Shown here in pieces: positions 37,522-46,720 of a DNA stretch of 64,000 bases (positions are counted from its first letter, which is position 1; every line of letters begins with the position of its first letter). The notes beneath the pieces are model-generated. The model searched no databases and was not told where the DNA came from. It was given only the letters and a program-made list of their open reading frames with translations. Source of the DNA: Alphaproteobacteria bacterium. GTDB taxonomy: Bacteria; Pseudomonadota; Alphaproteobacteria; UBA8366. The position numbers and the translations under genes were made by a program. The stretch lies in assembly GCA_009377445.1 (NCBI GenBank), contig WHUA01000001.1, forward strand, positions 518,725 through 582,724, in the 5' to 3' direction.

Positions 37522-37953
37522 ATGACAGAGTCATCGACGAATGACGTAAAGAGGGAAGAAATTCTCGGCCTTACTTCCGAGATAGTCGCCGCACATGTTT
37601 CCAATAATACCGTAGCGCTTTCGGATCTGCCGGGGTTGATCGAGCAGGTTTACAGGACGTTGGCATCGGTGGGCGGGAGCGAGGGCGGAAGCACGGACCG
37701 CCCGACGCCGGCCGTCCCGATCAAGAAATCGATCACGCCCGATTTCATCGTCTGTCTCGAAGACGGCAAGAAGCTGAAGATGCTGAAACGGCATCTCAAG
37801 ACCGCTTACAACATGACGCCGGAAGAATACCGGGAGCGGTGGGGGCTGTCGCCCGACTATCCGATGGTCGCTCCCAACTACGCGAAACAGCGGAGCCGTC
37901 TCGCCAAGCAGATCGGTCTCGGCACCCGTTCGCGGCGCGGCCGCCAGGCCTGA
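37522..37953 (+). CDS. mucR: MucR/Ros-family transcriptional regulator
   Basis: A global regulator of envelope, motility and cell-cycle genes in alphaproteobacteria. The 143 residues have an N-terminal oligomerisation part (about 13-60) and the Ros domain FIVCLEDGKKLKMLKRHLKT followed by AYNMTPEEYRERWGL and DYPMVAPNYA. The classical zinc ligands are incomplete: Cys, then Asp where Ros has its second Cys, His, then Tyr in place of the last His. Zinc-independent folding is known in some relatives. A TGCCGGC/GCCGGCA hairpin follows at 37991-38007 without a T-run. Confidence 0.94.
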   Translation: MTESSTNDVKREEILGLTSEIVAAHVSNNTVALSDLPGLIEQVYRTLASVGGSEGGSTDRPTPAVPIKKSITPDFIVCLEDGKKLKMLKRHLKTAYNMTPEEYRERWGLSPDYPMVAPNYAKQRSRLAKQIGLGTRSRRGRQA

Positions 37954-38080
37954 CCCGGCCTGCCGGACGCCCATTCGGCAATTGCGCCGTTGCCGGCGCC
38001 GCCGGCAGAAAAGTCGGCGGCGAACCGGCATTTTCGTGTTATGATGGTTGATCAAATTACGACGGTATTGCGGGGTTGCC

Positions 38081-38509
38081 GTGCGCGATCGAATTGAAAA
38101 GCTTTGCGCCGAAAAAGGGCTGAAGATGACGGCCCAGCGCCGCATCATCGCCCGCGTGCTGTCGGAAGCGACAGACCATCCCGATGTGGAGGAGCTCTAT
38201 CGGCGGGCCAGCGCGATGGATTCGGCCATCAGCATCGCCACCGTATACCGGACGGTGCGCCTGTTCGAGGAGGCGAACATCCTCGAACGGCACGATTTCC
38301 GGGACGGCCGCTCGCGCTACGAGGAGCACACCGAGCGTCACCACGACCACCTGATCGACGTGGAGACGGGCGACGTAATCGAGTTTCAGAACGAAGAAAT
38401 CGAGCGCCTGCAGCGCGAAGTGGCCAAGAAGCTGGGCTACGATCTCGTGGACCACAGGCTCGAGCTCTACGGCGTATCGAGTAAAAGAAAGAAAAAGACC
38501 AAGTATTAG
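38081..38509 (+). CDS. fur: Fur/Mur-family metal-responsive repressor
   Basis: It should repress metal-uptake genes when loaded with Fe(II) or Mn(II). The 142-residue protein has the winged helix CAEKGLKMTAQRRIIARVL with VEELYRRA and SIATVYRTVRLFEEANI, and the metal-site HTERHHDHLIDVETGDVIEF. It lacks the C-terminal CxxC of gammaproteobacterial Fur, as in the alphaproteobacterial Fur/Mur clade; sequence alone does not separate iron from manganese response. GTG 38081 gives the family N-terminus VRDRIEKL; TTG 38048 is possible. A small CGCCGC/GCGGCG hairpin follows the stop (38510-38524). Confidence 0.92.
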   Translation: MRDRIEKLCAEKGLKMTAQRRIIARVLSEATDHPDVEELYRRASAMDSAISIATVYRTVRLFEEANILERHDFRDGRSRYEEHTERHHDHLIDVETGDVIEFQNEEIERLQREVAKKLGYDLVDHRLELYGVSSKRKKKTKY

Positions 38510-38645
38510 CGCCGCGAAGCGGCGAACCTTGCTCGCGAAAGCCTCGAAATCGTAACGATACGGCAATTCGAACCGTAACACTGCGGTGCGATACACAGCG
38601 CCTGCTGCCTCCCGTTGCGAGGCAGGGCATTCGAGCAGGCGCAAC

Positions 38646-39527
38646 ATGCAGTTCCCGCAATTCCCCCAATTCCCCCAGTTCCCCCAGTTCCCAACGAAAC
38701 AGTCCCCGGCGGACCGTCCGCGAAGCATCGACCGGGCGGCGATCGCCGCCCGCTCCGGCGCGCTCCTGGTGCGCCTGGCGGACAGCGAGGAGGAGATTCG
38801 GGCGGCGCAGGCTCTGCGCTATCGGATCTTCTACGGCGAACAGCGCGCCCTGCCCACCGCGGGCATGACCGCGGAGCGCCGGGATTTCGACCGGTTCGAC
38901 GACAAGGCGGACCACCTGCTGGTGCTGGACACGAGCCGGCGCGACCCGCGGGATGCGGTCGTCGGCACCTACCGGCTGATCCGCCGCGACGCCGTGGGGG
39001 CCGGAGGGTTCTACTCGAACGGCGAGTTCGACCTCTCGCGGCTCGAGGCGTGGCCCGGCGAGGTGCTGGAGCTCGGCCGCTCCTGCGTCGACGAGGCCTA
39101 CCGCAGCGGGCGCGTCATCAATCTGCTGTGGCGGGGAATCGCCGCCTATCTCGGCGAATGCGGGGCCGAGCTCCTGTTCGGCTGCGGCAGCCTGCCCGGC
39201 GCCGACCCGGAAAAGCTACGGCTGCCGCTCGCCTACCTGCACCATTTTCATCTCGCGCCGCGCCACATCCGCCCCCGCGCATTGCCGGGCCGCTTCGTCG
39301 CCATGGACGGCTTGGCCAAGGAAGCGATCGATCCGGCCGCGGCGCTGACCGCGATCCCGCCGCTGATCAAGGGGTACCTGCGGCTCGGCGGATTCGTCGG
39401 CGACGGCGCCGTCGTGGACCGGCAATTCGACTGCACCGATGTCTGTGTCGTGGTCCAGGCGTCCTGCCTCACGGCCAAGTATGCCCGCCATTACGGCTGC
39501 GAGGTGACGTCGCTGAATGCCGCCTGA
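38646..39527 (+). CDS. olsB: Ornithine lipid synthase OlsB-like N-acyltransferase
   Basis: It probably transfers 3-hydroxyacyl groups from ACP to ornithine, the first step of ornithine-lipid synthesis. The 293-residue size and motifs fit the OlsB-type GNAT family: LLVRLADSEEEIRAAQALRY, VVGTYRLIRR, EFDLSRL, ELGRSCVDEAYRSGRVINLL and LFGCGSLPG. The N-terminus is odd: MQFPQFPQFPQFPQFP, from a 9-bp tandem repeat. olsA overlaps its end by 11 bp, which strongly supports the assignment. Such lipids often replace phospholipids when phosphate is scarce; no Pho box was seen upstream. Confidence 0.88.
   Translation: MQFPQFPQFPQFPQFPTKQSPADRPRSIDRAAIAARSGALLVRLADSEEEIRAAQALRYRIFYGEQRALPTAGMTAERRDFDRFDDKADHLLVLDTSRRDPRDAVVGTYRLIRRDAVGAGGFYSNGEFDLSRLEAWPGEVLELGRSCVDEAYRSGRVINLLWRGIAAYLGECGAELLFGCGSLPGADPEKLRLPLAYLHHFHLAPRHIRPRALPGRFVAMDGLAKEAIDPAAALTAIPPLIKGYLRLGGFVGDGAVVDRQFDCTDVCVVVQASCLTAKYARHYGCEVTSLNAA
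38649..38693 (+). repeat. 9-bp tandem repeat coding (QFP)5 at the OlsB N-terminus
   Basis: Five units of CAGTTCCCC, with silent changes at the third codon positions (CAG/CAA, CCG/CCC/CCA), directly follow the ATG. Changes in copy number would keep the reading frame. The start codon could be downstream, but no better ATG exists before the conserved LVRLA segment. Confidence 0.9.
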
Positions 39528-40452
39528 TGCCTCGACTTTCGGGAAGGCCGGCGGGATGTCCGGCGGGACGTCCAGGGCATGGCCGCACCTGCGGGCCGCG
39601 ATGCGCGCCGCGGCGCTCGTCGGCGTCACGGCCGGGGCGGCGCTCCTGCAGCTTTGCGCCCTTCGCCTGTCCGTTCCCCTCGCCCGCGTCCTGCCCCGGC
39701 TGTGGCACCGGATGTGCTGCGGATTGCTGGCGATCGATGTCCGGGCCCATGGCCTTCCGGACGCCGCGGGGCCGGTGCTGTATGTCTGCAACCATGCTTC
39801 CTATCTCGACGTGCCGGTGCTGGGCGGGCTGCTCGATGCGCGGTTCGTCGCCAAGTCCGAGGTGGCCCGCTGGCCGGTGATCGGCGCGCTCAGCATGCTC
39901 CAGGGCACGATCTTCGTCGAGCGCCGGCCGCAGGGCGCGCGCTGCCAGCCGGACGAGCTGCGCCGGGTGCTGCGGTCGGGCGCCAGCCTGATCGTCTTTC
40001 CCGAAGGCACCAGCAGCGACGGCAACCGCGTGCTGCCGTTCAAGAGCACGCTGTTCGCCGCGGCCGACGCGGCGGTGGACGGCCGCGAGGTCGAGGTGCG
40101 GCCGGTCACCATCGCCTACAGCCGCCATGGCGGCATGCCGATGGGACGCCGCCTCCGGCCCTGTTTCGCGTGGTACGGGGATATGACGCTGGTCCGCCAT
40201 CTCTGGGGCTGTCTCGGGACCGGCGGGGCCGGCATCGACGTCGTCTTCCACGAGCCCGTGCGCCTGTCGCAGTTCGCATCGCGCAAGGAATTGGCGCGCC
40301 ATTGCCAGGCACAGGCGGCCCGCGGCCTGTCGGACGCTCTCTCGGGGCGAATCGCGTTTAGGCCGCCTGCCGATACCCGCGCTTCGGCGGGTCGGTTCGC
40401 CCTGCCGATCTGGCCCAACAGCGCCATACTTGAAACCGCGCGAGAGATATGA
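39517..40452 (+). CDS. olsA: Lyso-ornithine lipid O-acyltransferase OlsA-like (PlsC family)
   Basis: It adds the second acyl chain to lyso-ornithine lipid, or acts as a 1-acylglycerol-3-phosphate acyltransferase. The 311-residue protein has a membrane segment (about 30-60), the catalytic NHASYLD (HX4D) and the FPEGTSSDG acceptor motif. The start overlaps the end of olsB by 11 bp, so translation is likely coupled. Pairing with olsB favours OlsA over a general PlsC. Confidence 0.88.
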   Translation: MPPDASTFGKAGGMSGGTSRAWPHLRAAMRAAALVGVTAGAALLQLCALRLSVPLARVLPRLWHRMCCGLLAIDVRAHGLPDAAGPVLYVCNHASYLDVPVLGGLLDARFVAKSEVARWPVIGALSMLQGTIFVERRPQGARCQPDELRRVLRSGASLIVFPEGTSSDGNRVLPFKSTLFAAADAAVDGREVEVRPVTIAYSRHGGMPMGRRLRPCFAWYGDMTLVRHLWGCLGTGGAGIDVVFHEPVRLSQFASRKELARHCQAQAARGLSDALSGRIAFRPPADTRASAGRFALPIWPNSAILETAREI

Positions 40453-40612
40453 GTATATGAAAAATTGAGAAAGTCCGTCTTCCAATGGCGAAACCAGAGC
40501 GAAATTAGAGATTTGAACGGGATCGAAGTCCGGAATCTACTGAATTGAAGAAAGGTTCTGCAGGCAAAGCCCGAGGCCGGGGCGTCTCCGTTCGGCGGTC
40601 AGGTCGCTGACG

Positions 40613-42001
40613 GTGGACAAAAAGCTCTACGTCAAGACTTACGGCTGCCAGATGAACGTCTACGACTCCATGCGTATGGCGGACCTGCTGGCGCCATTGG
40701 GATATCGCGCGGTCGATGCGCCGGGCGGCGCCGATCTGGTCATCCTCAACACCTGTCATATTCGCGAGAAAGCGGCGGAAAAGGTTTATTCCGAGATAGG
40801 CCGCCTTCGCCTGCTCAAGGAAGAAAGCGCGCGCGGCGGCCGGCGAATGCTGATCGCGGTCGCCGGCTGCGTCGCGCAGGCGCAGGGCGAGGAGATCCTC
40901 GACCGGGCGCCCTGCGTGGATATCATCTTCGGGCCGCAGACCTATCACCGGCTGGCCGATATGGTCGCGCGGGTCGCGCGGGACGAAGGCACGCGGCTCC
41001 TCGACACCGAGTTCCCGGCCGAGGACAAGTTCGACTTCCTGCCGGAAGAGGCGGCGCCCCAGGGCGTCAGCGCCTTTCTCACCATCCAGGAGGGGTGCGA
41101 CCGCTTCTGCACCTTCTGCGTGGTTCCCTATACGCGGGGCGGCGAGCGCTCGCGGCCTGCGGCGGCCGTCGTTGCCGAGGCGGAACGCCTCGCCGCCGCG
41201 GGCGTGCGCGAGATCACGCTGCTCGGCCAGAACGTCAACGCATACCACGGCCACGGGCTGGACGGCGGCGAATGGCGGCTCGCCGCGCTCGTCCGGCGCC
41301 TGGCGCTGGTCGAGGGCCTGGAGCGCATCCGCTATACCACCAGCCATCCGCGCGACATGGACGACGACCTCGTCGCCGCCCATGGCGACGTGGAGAAACT
41401 CATGCCGTTCCTGCATCTGCCGGTGCAGTCCGGCTCGGACCGGATGCTCGCCGCGATGAACCGCCGGCACCGGGCCGACGACTACCGCCGCCTGGTCGAG
41501 CGGCTGCGACGGGCGCGCCCCGACCTCGCGCTGTCCTCTGACTTCATCGTCGGGTTCCCGGGCGAGAGCGGCAAGGATTTCGCGGCGACGCTCGCCTTGG
41601 TGAACGATATTGGGTTCGCGCAGGCGTTCTCCTTCAAATACAGCCCGCGGCCGGGGACGCCCGCGGCGGACGCGCGCGAGCAGGTTCCGGAACCGGTGAA
41701 GGACGAGCGCCTCGCCGGGCTGCAGCAGCTTCTCCGCGCGCAACAGGATGCCTTCAATCAGCGCGCCGTCGGCAGCGTCATGCCGGTGCTGTTCCAGGAA
41801 GCGGGCCGGCACCCGGGCCAGATCCGGGGACGGTCGCCCTATCTGCAGCCGGTGCATGCGGTGGCGCCCGCCGGCCTGGTGGGCCGCACGGCGCCGGTAC
41901 GCATAATCGGCGTGACGGCCAACAGTCTGCGCGGGGAGATTGCCGGCACAGCCGGCGCCGGCGCAGCTCACAGGATGGTGGAGGAGACGGCGTGCGCGTG
42001 A
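40613..42001 (+). CDS. miaB: tRNA-2-methylthio-N6-dimethylallyladenosine synthase MiaB
   Basis: MiaB adds the methylthio group to i6A37 of tRNAs using two 4Fe-4S clusters. The 462-residue protein has the UPF0004 domain cysteines in [18 protein letters not shown] and VAGCVAQ. The radical SAM triad is in [17 protein letters not shown] (CxxxCxxC), and a C-terminal TRAM domain binds RNA. GTG 40613 starts [12 protein letters not shown]. The 160-bp gap before it holds nothing I recognise. It heads a tight run with phoH, ybeY, corC and lnt. Confidence 0.97.
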   Translation: MDKKLYVKTYGCQMNVYDSMRMADLLAPLGYRAVDAPGGADLVILNTCHIREKAAEKVYSEIGRLRLLKEESARGGRRMLIAVAGCVAQAQGEEILDRAPCVDIIFGPQTYHRLADMVARVARDEGTRLLDTEFPAEDKFDFLPEEAAPQGVSAFLTIQEGCDRFCTFCVVPYTRGGERSRPAAAVVAEAERLAAAGVREITLLGQNVNAYHGHGLDGGEWRLAALVRRLALVEGLERIRYTTSHPRDMDDDLVAAHGDVEKLMPFLHLPVQSGSDRMLAAMNRRHRADDYRRLVERLRRARPDLALSSDFIVGFPGESGKDFAATLALVNDIGFAQAFSFKYSPRPGTPAADAREQVPEPVKDERLAGLQQLLRAQQDAFNQRAVGSVMPVLFQEAGRHPGQIRGRSPYLQPVHAVAPAGLVGRTAPVRIIGVTANSLRGEIAGTAGAGAAHRMVEETACA

Positions 42002-42987
42002 GACAGGTTTCCAAATCCGCCGAGCCCGTATCCGTGCAGCTCGATTTCGACGACAACCGGCTGCTGCCGCTGCTGTACGGTGCGCATGACAAGCATCTGG
42101 CGCAGATCGAGCAGCGGCTGGACGTTTCCCTGACCAGCCGGGGCAATCAGCTCATCATCAGCGGGCCGGCCGAGGGCGCCGAGCTCGCCCGGCGCACGAT
42201 GCTGCGCCTCTACCAGCGGGTGAAGGCCGGCCAGCCGGTCGACCCGGGGGAAGTGGACGCAGCGCTGCGCATGGCGGTGGACGGCGACCAGGGACCGGCC
42301 GGCGACGAGCCGACGATCAAGACCCGGAAGAAGCGGATATCGGCCCGTACGCCGATGCAGCGGCGCTACATCGAAGCGATGCAGCGCAACGAGCTGGTCC
42401 TGGGGCTGGGGCCGGCAGGCACCGGGAAGACCTATCTTGCCGTCTGCTTCGCCGTCGAGATGCTGATCACCGGCCGGGTCGACCGGCTGATATTGTCGCG
42501 TCCGGCGGTCGAGGCGGGCGAAAGGCTCGGCTTCCTGCCCGGCGATATGCGCGAAAAGGTCGATCCCTACCTGCGGCCGATCTATGACGCGCTGTACGAT
42601 GCGCTGCCTGCGGACCAGGTGATGAAGAAGCTGGAAACCGGCGAGATCGAGATCGCGCCGCTGGCCTTCATGCGGGGACGGACGCTTGCCAACGCCTTCG
42701 TGATCCTGGACGAAGCGCAGAATACAACGCCGATACAGATGAAGATGTTTCTCACGCGTCTCGGCGAGAACAGCCGCATGGTGGTCACCGGCGACCTCAG
42801 CCAGGTCGACCTGCCGAAGGGGGTCAAGTCGGGCCTGCGCGATGCGGCCGATACCCTGGACGGCATCGAGTCGGTGAGCTTCATCCACTTCACGGAGCGC
42901 GATGTGGTGCGGCATCCCCTGGTCGCGCGCATCGTCGGCGCGTATGAGCGGCGGTCGCGCGCGGATACGCCGGATGGCGGAAAATGA
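41992..42987 (+). CDS. phoH: PhoH-family ATPase
   Basis: A cytosolic ATPase of 331 residues, probably acting in RNA metabolism with YbeY. It has an N-terminal KH-like region (about 15-85). The PhoH ATPase domain carries Walker [14 protein letters not shown], Walker [13 protein letters not shown] and the [11 protein letters not shown] motif. The start overlaps the miaB stop by 10 bp and the end overlaps ybeY by 4 bp. This miaB-phoH-ybeY-corC-lnt order is widely conserved. Despite the name, phosphate control is not shown here. Confidence 0.95.
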   Translation: MRVRQVSKSAEPVSVQLDFDDNRLLPLLYGAHDKHLAQIEQRLDVSLTSRGNQLIISGPAEGAELARRTMLRLYQRVKAGQPVDPGEVDAALRMAVDGDQGPAGDEPTIKTRKKRISARTPMQRRYIEAMQRNELVLGLGPAGTGKTYLAVCFAVEMLITGRVDRLILSRPAVEAGERLGFLPGDMREKVDPYLRPIYDALYDALPADQVMKKLETGEIEIAPLAFMRGRTLANAFVILDEAQNTTPIQMKMFLTRLGENSRMVVTGDLSQVDLPKGVKSGLRDAADTLDGIESVSFIHFTERDVVRHPLVARIVGAYERRSRADTPDGGK

Positions 42988-43484
42988 CGGCATCGCTGAC
43001 GGTCGACGTGACGGTTTCGGCGGGCGCCTGGCAGCGCCTGCTGCCCGATGCCGGGGCGGTCGCGCGCACGGCCGCGGAAGCCGCGTGGCGGTCGCTCGGC
43101 GCAACGGGCGCGGGCGGCGCGGCCGAGGTCAGCATCCTTCTTGCCGACGACGAGACGGTGCAGGCGCTGAACCTGCGCCATCGCGATGTCGACCGGCCGA
43201 CCAACGTGCTCTCGTTTGCGATCGGCGCGGCGGCCGGAGGCCCCCTGCCGCGGATGCTCGGCGACGTGGTGCTTGCAGACGGCGTCGTGGTGCGGGAAGC
43301 TGAGGCGCAGGGCAAGTCCGTGGCCGCGCACCTGAGCCATCTGGTCGTGCACGGGGTCCTGCATCTGCTGGGATACGACCACGAGGCCGATCCCGAAGCG
43401 GAGACGATGGAAGCCCTGGAGGTGCGGACGCTTGCCGGCCTCGGGATTGCCAACCCCTATCGCTGTCGCGAGGCGGCGGAATAA
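42984..43484 (+). CDS. ybeY: Endoribonuclease YbeY
   Basis: YbeY is a metal-dependent RNase needed for 16S rRNA 3' maturation and ribosome quality control. The 166-residue protein has the zinc motif HGVLHLLGYDHE (H-x3-H-x5-H) and the upstream RPTNVLSFAIG segment. ATG 42984 overlaps the phoH stop, and the stop TAA shares its last A with the corC ATG (TAATG). These overlaps imply one transcript. Confidence 0.96.
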   Translation: MTASLTVDVTVSAGAWQRLLPDAGAVARTAAEAAWRSLGATGAGGAAEVSILLADDETVQALNLRHRDVDRPTNVLSFAIGAAAGGPLPRMLGDVVLADGVVVREAEAQGKSVAAHLSHLVVHGVLHLLGYDHEADPEAETMEALEVRTLAGLGIANPYRCREAAE

Positions 43485-44434
43485 TGCGCCTCGCTGCGGT
43501 AACGACGATGAACGACGAATCAGAATCCATAGAGCCTCCGTCTAGTACCGACGCCGCCACGGACCCGCGCAAGCCGGGCGGCATAAGACGGTGGCTGAAA
43601 GGCCTGCGCAACGGGCGCAACGGCGGCTCCACCCTTCGCGAGACGTTCGAAGAGCTGATCGAGCAGCACGAGGAGCGGGACGCGCCGATCGATCCGCGCG
43701 AGCGGCAGCTGATCGAGCGCATCCTGACGGTGGGCGCCGTGACGGTGGGGGACGCGATGGTTCCGCGGGCCGACATCGTTGCCGTCGAATGCACCACGCC
43801 GCTCGACGAGGTCGTCGTGCTCATGGCGAAGGAAACGCATTCGCGTCTTCCCGTGTACCGCGACTCGCTCGACGAAGTGATCGGCATGGTCCACATCAAG
43901 GACGTGCTCGCCGCCTCGTTGGAGAATACCGGCAAGAGGAAGATGCTGCCCGAGATCGCGCGCCCGGTCCTGTTCGTCGCGCCGAGCATGCGCGTGCTGG
44001 ATCTGTTGCTGCAGATGCGACTGGCCCGCACGCATATGGCGCTGGTCGTGGACGAATACGGCGGCGTCGACGGGCTCATCACCATCGAGGATGCGGTGGA
44101 GGAGATCGTCGGCGAGATCGAGGACGAACACGACGAAACCTTCCGGCCGACGATGGAGCAGCGCGCGGACGGAACCATCGTCGCCGATGCGCGCCTGCCG
44201 CTCGACGAATTCGAGGCCAAAGTCGGGCCGATCCGGACCGACGAAGAGCGGGAGGACGATATCGATACGCTCGGCGGCCTCGTCTTCAGCCTGTCCGGCC
44301 GCGTGCCGATGCGCGGCGAAGTCGTCGTGCACGAGCCCTCGGGCGTGGAGTTCGAGGTCATCGACGCGGACCCGCGCCGGATCCGCACGCTTCGCCTGGG
44401 CAATCTGCCGCACCGGCCGATCGACGATGAATGA
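43484..44434 (+). CDS. corC: CorC/HlyC-family CBS-domain protein
   Basis: A 316-residue soluble protein. A short charged tail is followed by two CBS domains (about 80-210; VGDAMVPRADIVAVE begins the first) and a C-terminal CorC_HlyC domain (about 225-310, VHEPSGVEFEVIDADPRRIRTL). It is linked in the family to magnesium/cobalt handling or to the ribosome/YbeY cluster. It lacks the membrane DUF21 domain of larger relatives. ATG 43484 overlaps ybeY; ATG 43508 is an alternative. Confidence 0.92.
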   Translation: MRLAAVTTMNDESESIEPPSSTDAATDPRKPGGIRRWLKGLRNGRNGGSTLRETFEELIEQHEERDAPIDPRERQLIERILTVGAVTVGDAMVPRADIVAVECTTPLDEVVVLMAKETHSRLPVYRDSLDEVIGMVHIKDVLAASLENTGKRKMLPEIARPVLFVAPSMRVLDLLLQMRLARTHMALVVDEYGGVDGLITIEDAVEEIVGEIEDEHDETFRPTMEQRADGTIVADARLPLDEFEAKVGPIRTDEEREDDIDTLGGLVFSLSGRVPMRGEVVVHEPSGVEFEVIDADPRRIRTLRLGNLPHRPIDDE

Positions 44435-46007
44435 CGCGCCCGCGCCTGCCGCGCGGGCTTGGACATTAGCCTTACTGCCGGACCGGTTGGCTGCCCGGTT
44501 GGCCGCGTTGACGGGATGGCGCTGCCGCGCTACCGCCTTTTTCCTGGGCGCCACCGCGACATTGGCGCTGCCGCCGGTCTCTTTCCTGCCGGTCTACTAT
44601 CTCGCATTTCCGGCCCTCGTCTGGATGATCGGCGGCGCGCGAAGCCGGCGCGACGCCTTCTGGCTCGGCTGGTGGTTCGGCTTCGGATGGTTCGCGGCCA
44701 GCCTCTACTGGATCGGCAACGCGCTGCTGGTGTTCAGCGACCGTACAGCGTGGATGGTGCCGTTCGCCGTCCTCGGCCTGCCCGCCTTCCTTGCGGTCTT
44801 CACCGGGGCTGCCGGCGCGGTCGCTTCGGCCGGCCGCACTCATCTGGAACGGGCGCTCTGGCTGGCGGCCGCCTGGACGGCGGCGGAATGGCTGCGCGGC
44901 CACATCTTGACCGGGTTTCCCTGGAACCTCGCCGGGCATGGCTGGCTGGGCTCCGCCGCGCTGATGCAGTCGGCCGCCTTCGCCGGGGTCTACGGCATGT
45001 CCTTCGCCGCGGTGCTGTCCGCGGCGCTTCCCGCGGCGCTGGCCCAGCAGGACCGGAAAACGCGGTTCGGCGCGGGTCTGGCGGCGTTGCTGATTCTCGC
45101 CCTTCCCTGGGCCGGCGGCGCCGTTCGCCTCGGCGGCGCGCCGGCGGTTGGCGAGTCGGTCCAGCCGGAGGGCGGCATGCGCATCGTCCAGGCGGCGATT
45201 CCGCAGCGCGAGAAATGGAAAAGCGACAGGCGCGAAAAAAACCTCCTTCTGAACCTGCGGCTGAGCGTGGAAAACCGCCCGGATTGGGTCAAGCACGTGA
45301 TCTGGGGGGAGAATGCGGCGACCTTCTTCGTCGAGGAGCAGCCCGCCTACCGCGAGGCCATGGCCCGCGCGATTCCGCTGGGCGGGCTTCTGATAACCGG
45401 GGCGCCCAGGCGCACGGCCGGGCCGCTCAGGATATGGAACTCCGTCGTGGCCCTGGATGTTCACGGCGCCGTCGTCGGACATTACGACAAGTCGCACCTC
45501 GTGCCGTTCGGCGAGTACGCGCCGTTCCGGGATTATCTTCCGATCGACAAGATAGCGCACGGCGCCGTCGACTATTCCGCAGGGGACGGCCCGCGGACGC
45601 TGCAGCTCGACGGCTTGCCCGCGGTAAGCCCGCTGATCTGCTACGAGGCGATTTTTCCCGGCGCGGTCGTCGATCGGTCCCGGCGTCCGGCCTGGCTCCT
45701 CAACCTCACCAACGATGCGTGGTACGGGGTGACCGCGGGCCCGCATCAGCATCTCGCCATTTCCAGCCTTCGCGCGGTCGAGGAAGGGCTGCCGCTGGTG
45801 CGCGCCGCCAATACCGGGATCTCCGCCGTCGTCGACGCGTACGGGCGCGAGATCGGCCGGATCGGCCTCGCGCAGCAGGGCGTGCTCGATTTCCGCCTGC
45901 CGAAGCCGATCGCGGAGCCGACCCCCTATGGACGATTCGGCGACTGGATCTTCGCCATAATTCTGGCGGTTTTTTCTGCGGGACTCGTCGTGCTCAGAAT
46001 GCGTTGA
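44427..46007 (+). CDS. lnt: Apolipoprotein N-acyltransferase
   Basis: Lnt adds the third acyl chain to the N-terminal cysteine of lipoproteins in the inner membrane. The 526-residue protein has six or seven membrane segments in its first 220 residues, then a nitrilase-like domain. The catalytic triad is visible: Glu in IWGENAA, Lys in YDKSHLVPFGEY and Cys in ICYEAIFP. ATG 44427 overlaps the corC stop by 8 bp. Its substrates would include the lipoprotein encoded at 6403-6870. Confidence 0.97.
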   Translation: MNDAPAPAARAWTLALLPDRLAARLAALTGWRCRATAFFLGATATLALPPVSFLPVYYLAFPALVWMIGGARSRRDAFWLGWWFGFGWFAASLYWIGNALLVFSDRTAWMVPFAVLGLPAFLAVFTGAAGAVASAGRTHLERALWLAAAWTAAEWLRGHILTGFPWNLAGHGWLGSAALMQSAAFAGVYGMSFAAVLSAALPAALAQQDRKTRFGAGLAALLILALPWAGGAVRLGGAPAVGESVQPEGGMRIVQAAIPQREKWKSDRREKNLLLNLRLSVENRPDWVKHVIWGENAATFFVEEQPAYREAMARAIPLGGLLITGAPRRTAGPLRIWNSVVALDVHGAVVGHYDKSHLVPFGEYAPFRDYLPIDKIAHGAVDYSAGDGPRTLQLDGLPAVSPLICYEAIFPGAVVDRSRRPAWLLNLTNDAWYGVTAGPHQHLAISSLRAVEEGLPLVRAANTGISAVVDAYGREIGRIGLAQQGVLDFRLPKPIAEPTPYGRFGDWIFAIILAVFSAGLVVLRMR

Positions 46008-46045
46008 AACTCTCGTGCGAATGAAACGCATAAACCGCCGCGTCC

Positions 46046-46074
46046 TTGACCCTGGGCTGCCATTGGAATATTTA
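46046..46074 (+). promoter_or_regulatory. Sigma-70-type promoter upstream of the praR-like gene
   Basis: TTGACC (46046-46051) and TATTTA (46069-46074) are 17 bp apart, inside an AT-rich 118-bp gap after lnt. A GGGGG tract (46111-46115) lies ten bases before the ATG and may act as ribosome site. Confidence 0.6.
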
Positions 46075-46125
46075 AAGACGCCCCGAGGCTGTTGATAATT
46101 TTAAAAAAATGGGGGTTGAATCCTA

Positions 46126-46584
46126 ATGACTAAGAACCCGGAAGGGCGGCACTCCGTCCGCCGCACGGGCAAACCCAACCCGGTCGATGTACACGTTGGA
46201 AGTCGCGTCCGCTTACGCCGAACCTTGCTAGGACTGAGTCAAGAAAAGCTCGGAGATGCGTTGGGCCTGACCTTCCAGCAAGTTCAGAAATACGAGCGAG
46301 GAGCGAATCGAATCGGCGCAAGCCGCCTGTTCGATCTGTCTCGCGTGCTCGATGTCCCGGTGTCGTTCTTCTTCGACGACATGTCGCAGGACGTGCCGGA
46401 AAGGTCGCCCGCAGTCGGTCTCGACCTAGACAACGTATCGCATGGGGGCTTCGACGTGGATCCCATGGCGCGACGTGAAACTTTGGAACTCGTGCGCGCG
46501 TATTACCGGATCAAGGATCCGCTCGTGCGCAAGCGCGTGTTCGAGCTCGCCAAGGCGCTGGCCAACGTCAACGATGTCGGCTGA
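46126..46584 (+). CDS. praR: XRE/Cro-type regulator, PraR-like
   Basis: A DNA-binding protein of 152 residues. The helix-turn-helix is at about 30-80: GSRVRLRRTLLGLSQEKLG, ALGLTFQQVQKYERGANRIG, SRLFDLSRVLDVPVSFFF. The sequence and its position between lnt and metK match the PraR group of rhizobia and relatives, which controls surface attachment and quorum-sensing genes. The C-terminal 60 residues (LVRAYYRIKDPLVRKRVFELAKAL) form a helical tail. The regulon in this organism is unknown. Confidence 0.82.
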   Translation: MTKNPEGRHSVRRTGKPNPVDVHVGSRVRLRRTLLGLSQEKLGDALGLTFQQVQKYERGANRIGASRLFDLSRVLDVPVSFFFDDMSQDVPERSPAVGLDLDNVSHGGFDVDPMARRETLELVRAYYRIKDPLVRKRVFELAKALANVNDVG

Positions 46585-46618
46585 GTCTTGAAAGCGTTAT
46601 CCGGACTTCGAAATGGCA

Positions 46619-46720
46619 GGCGTCAAACGCCTTGACGGTGCTACGAAAGCTTGCAAGAAGCTTCCGGCGAAGGCGGCCCGTTGCCGCGCCTGCGATGCCA
46701 AGCGCGGCAGCGGGGCCGCC
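46619..46720 (+). promoter_or_regulatory. Structured metK leader with three consecutive hairpins
   Basis: GGCGT/ACGCC at 46619-46631; AAGCTT/AAGCTT at 46647-46663 (loop GCAAG); and a long stem. In the long stem, GGCGGCCC (46672-46679) pairs with GGGCCGCC (46713-46720) and, after a small internal loop, TGCCGCGC (46682-46689) pairs with GCGCGGCA (46702-46709), apical loop 12 nt. It ends 34 nt before the metK start. It matches no SAM riboswitch class I can recognise. Confidence 0.55.

Noticed and set aside
38510..38524. Terminator after fur
   Set aside because: The stem is only 6 bp with a GAA loop and has no T-run. At most it is a weak pause site.
38510..38645. Pho box upstream of olsB
   Set aside because: Two CGTAAC words are 22 bp apart but do not match CTGTCA half-sites.
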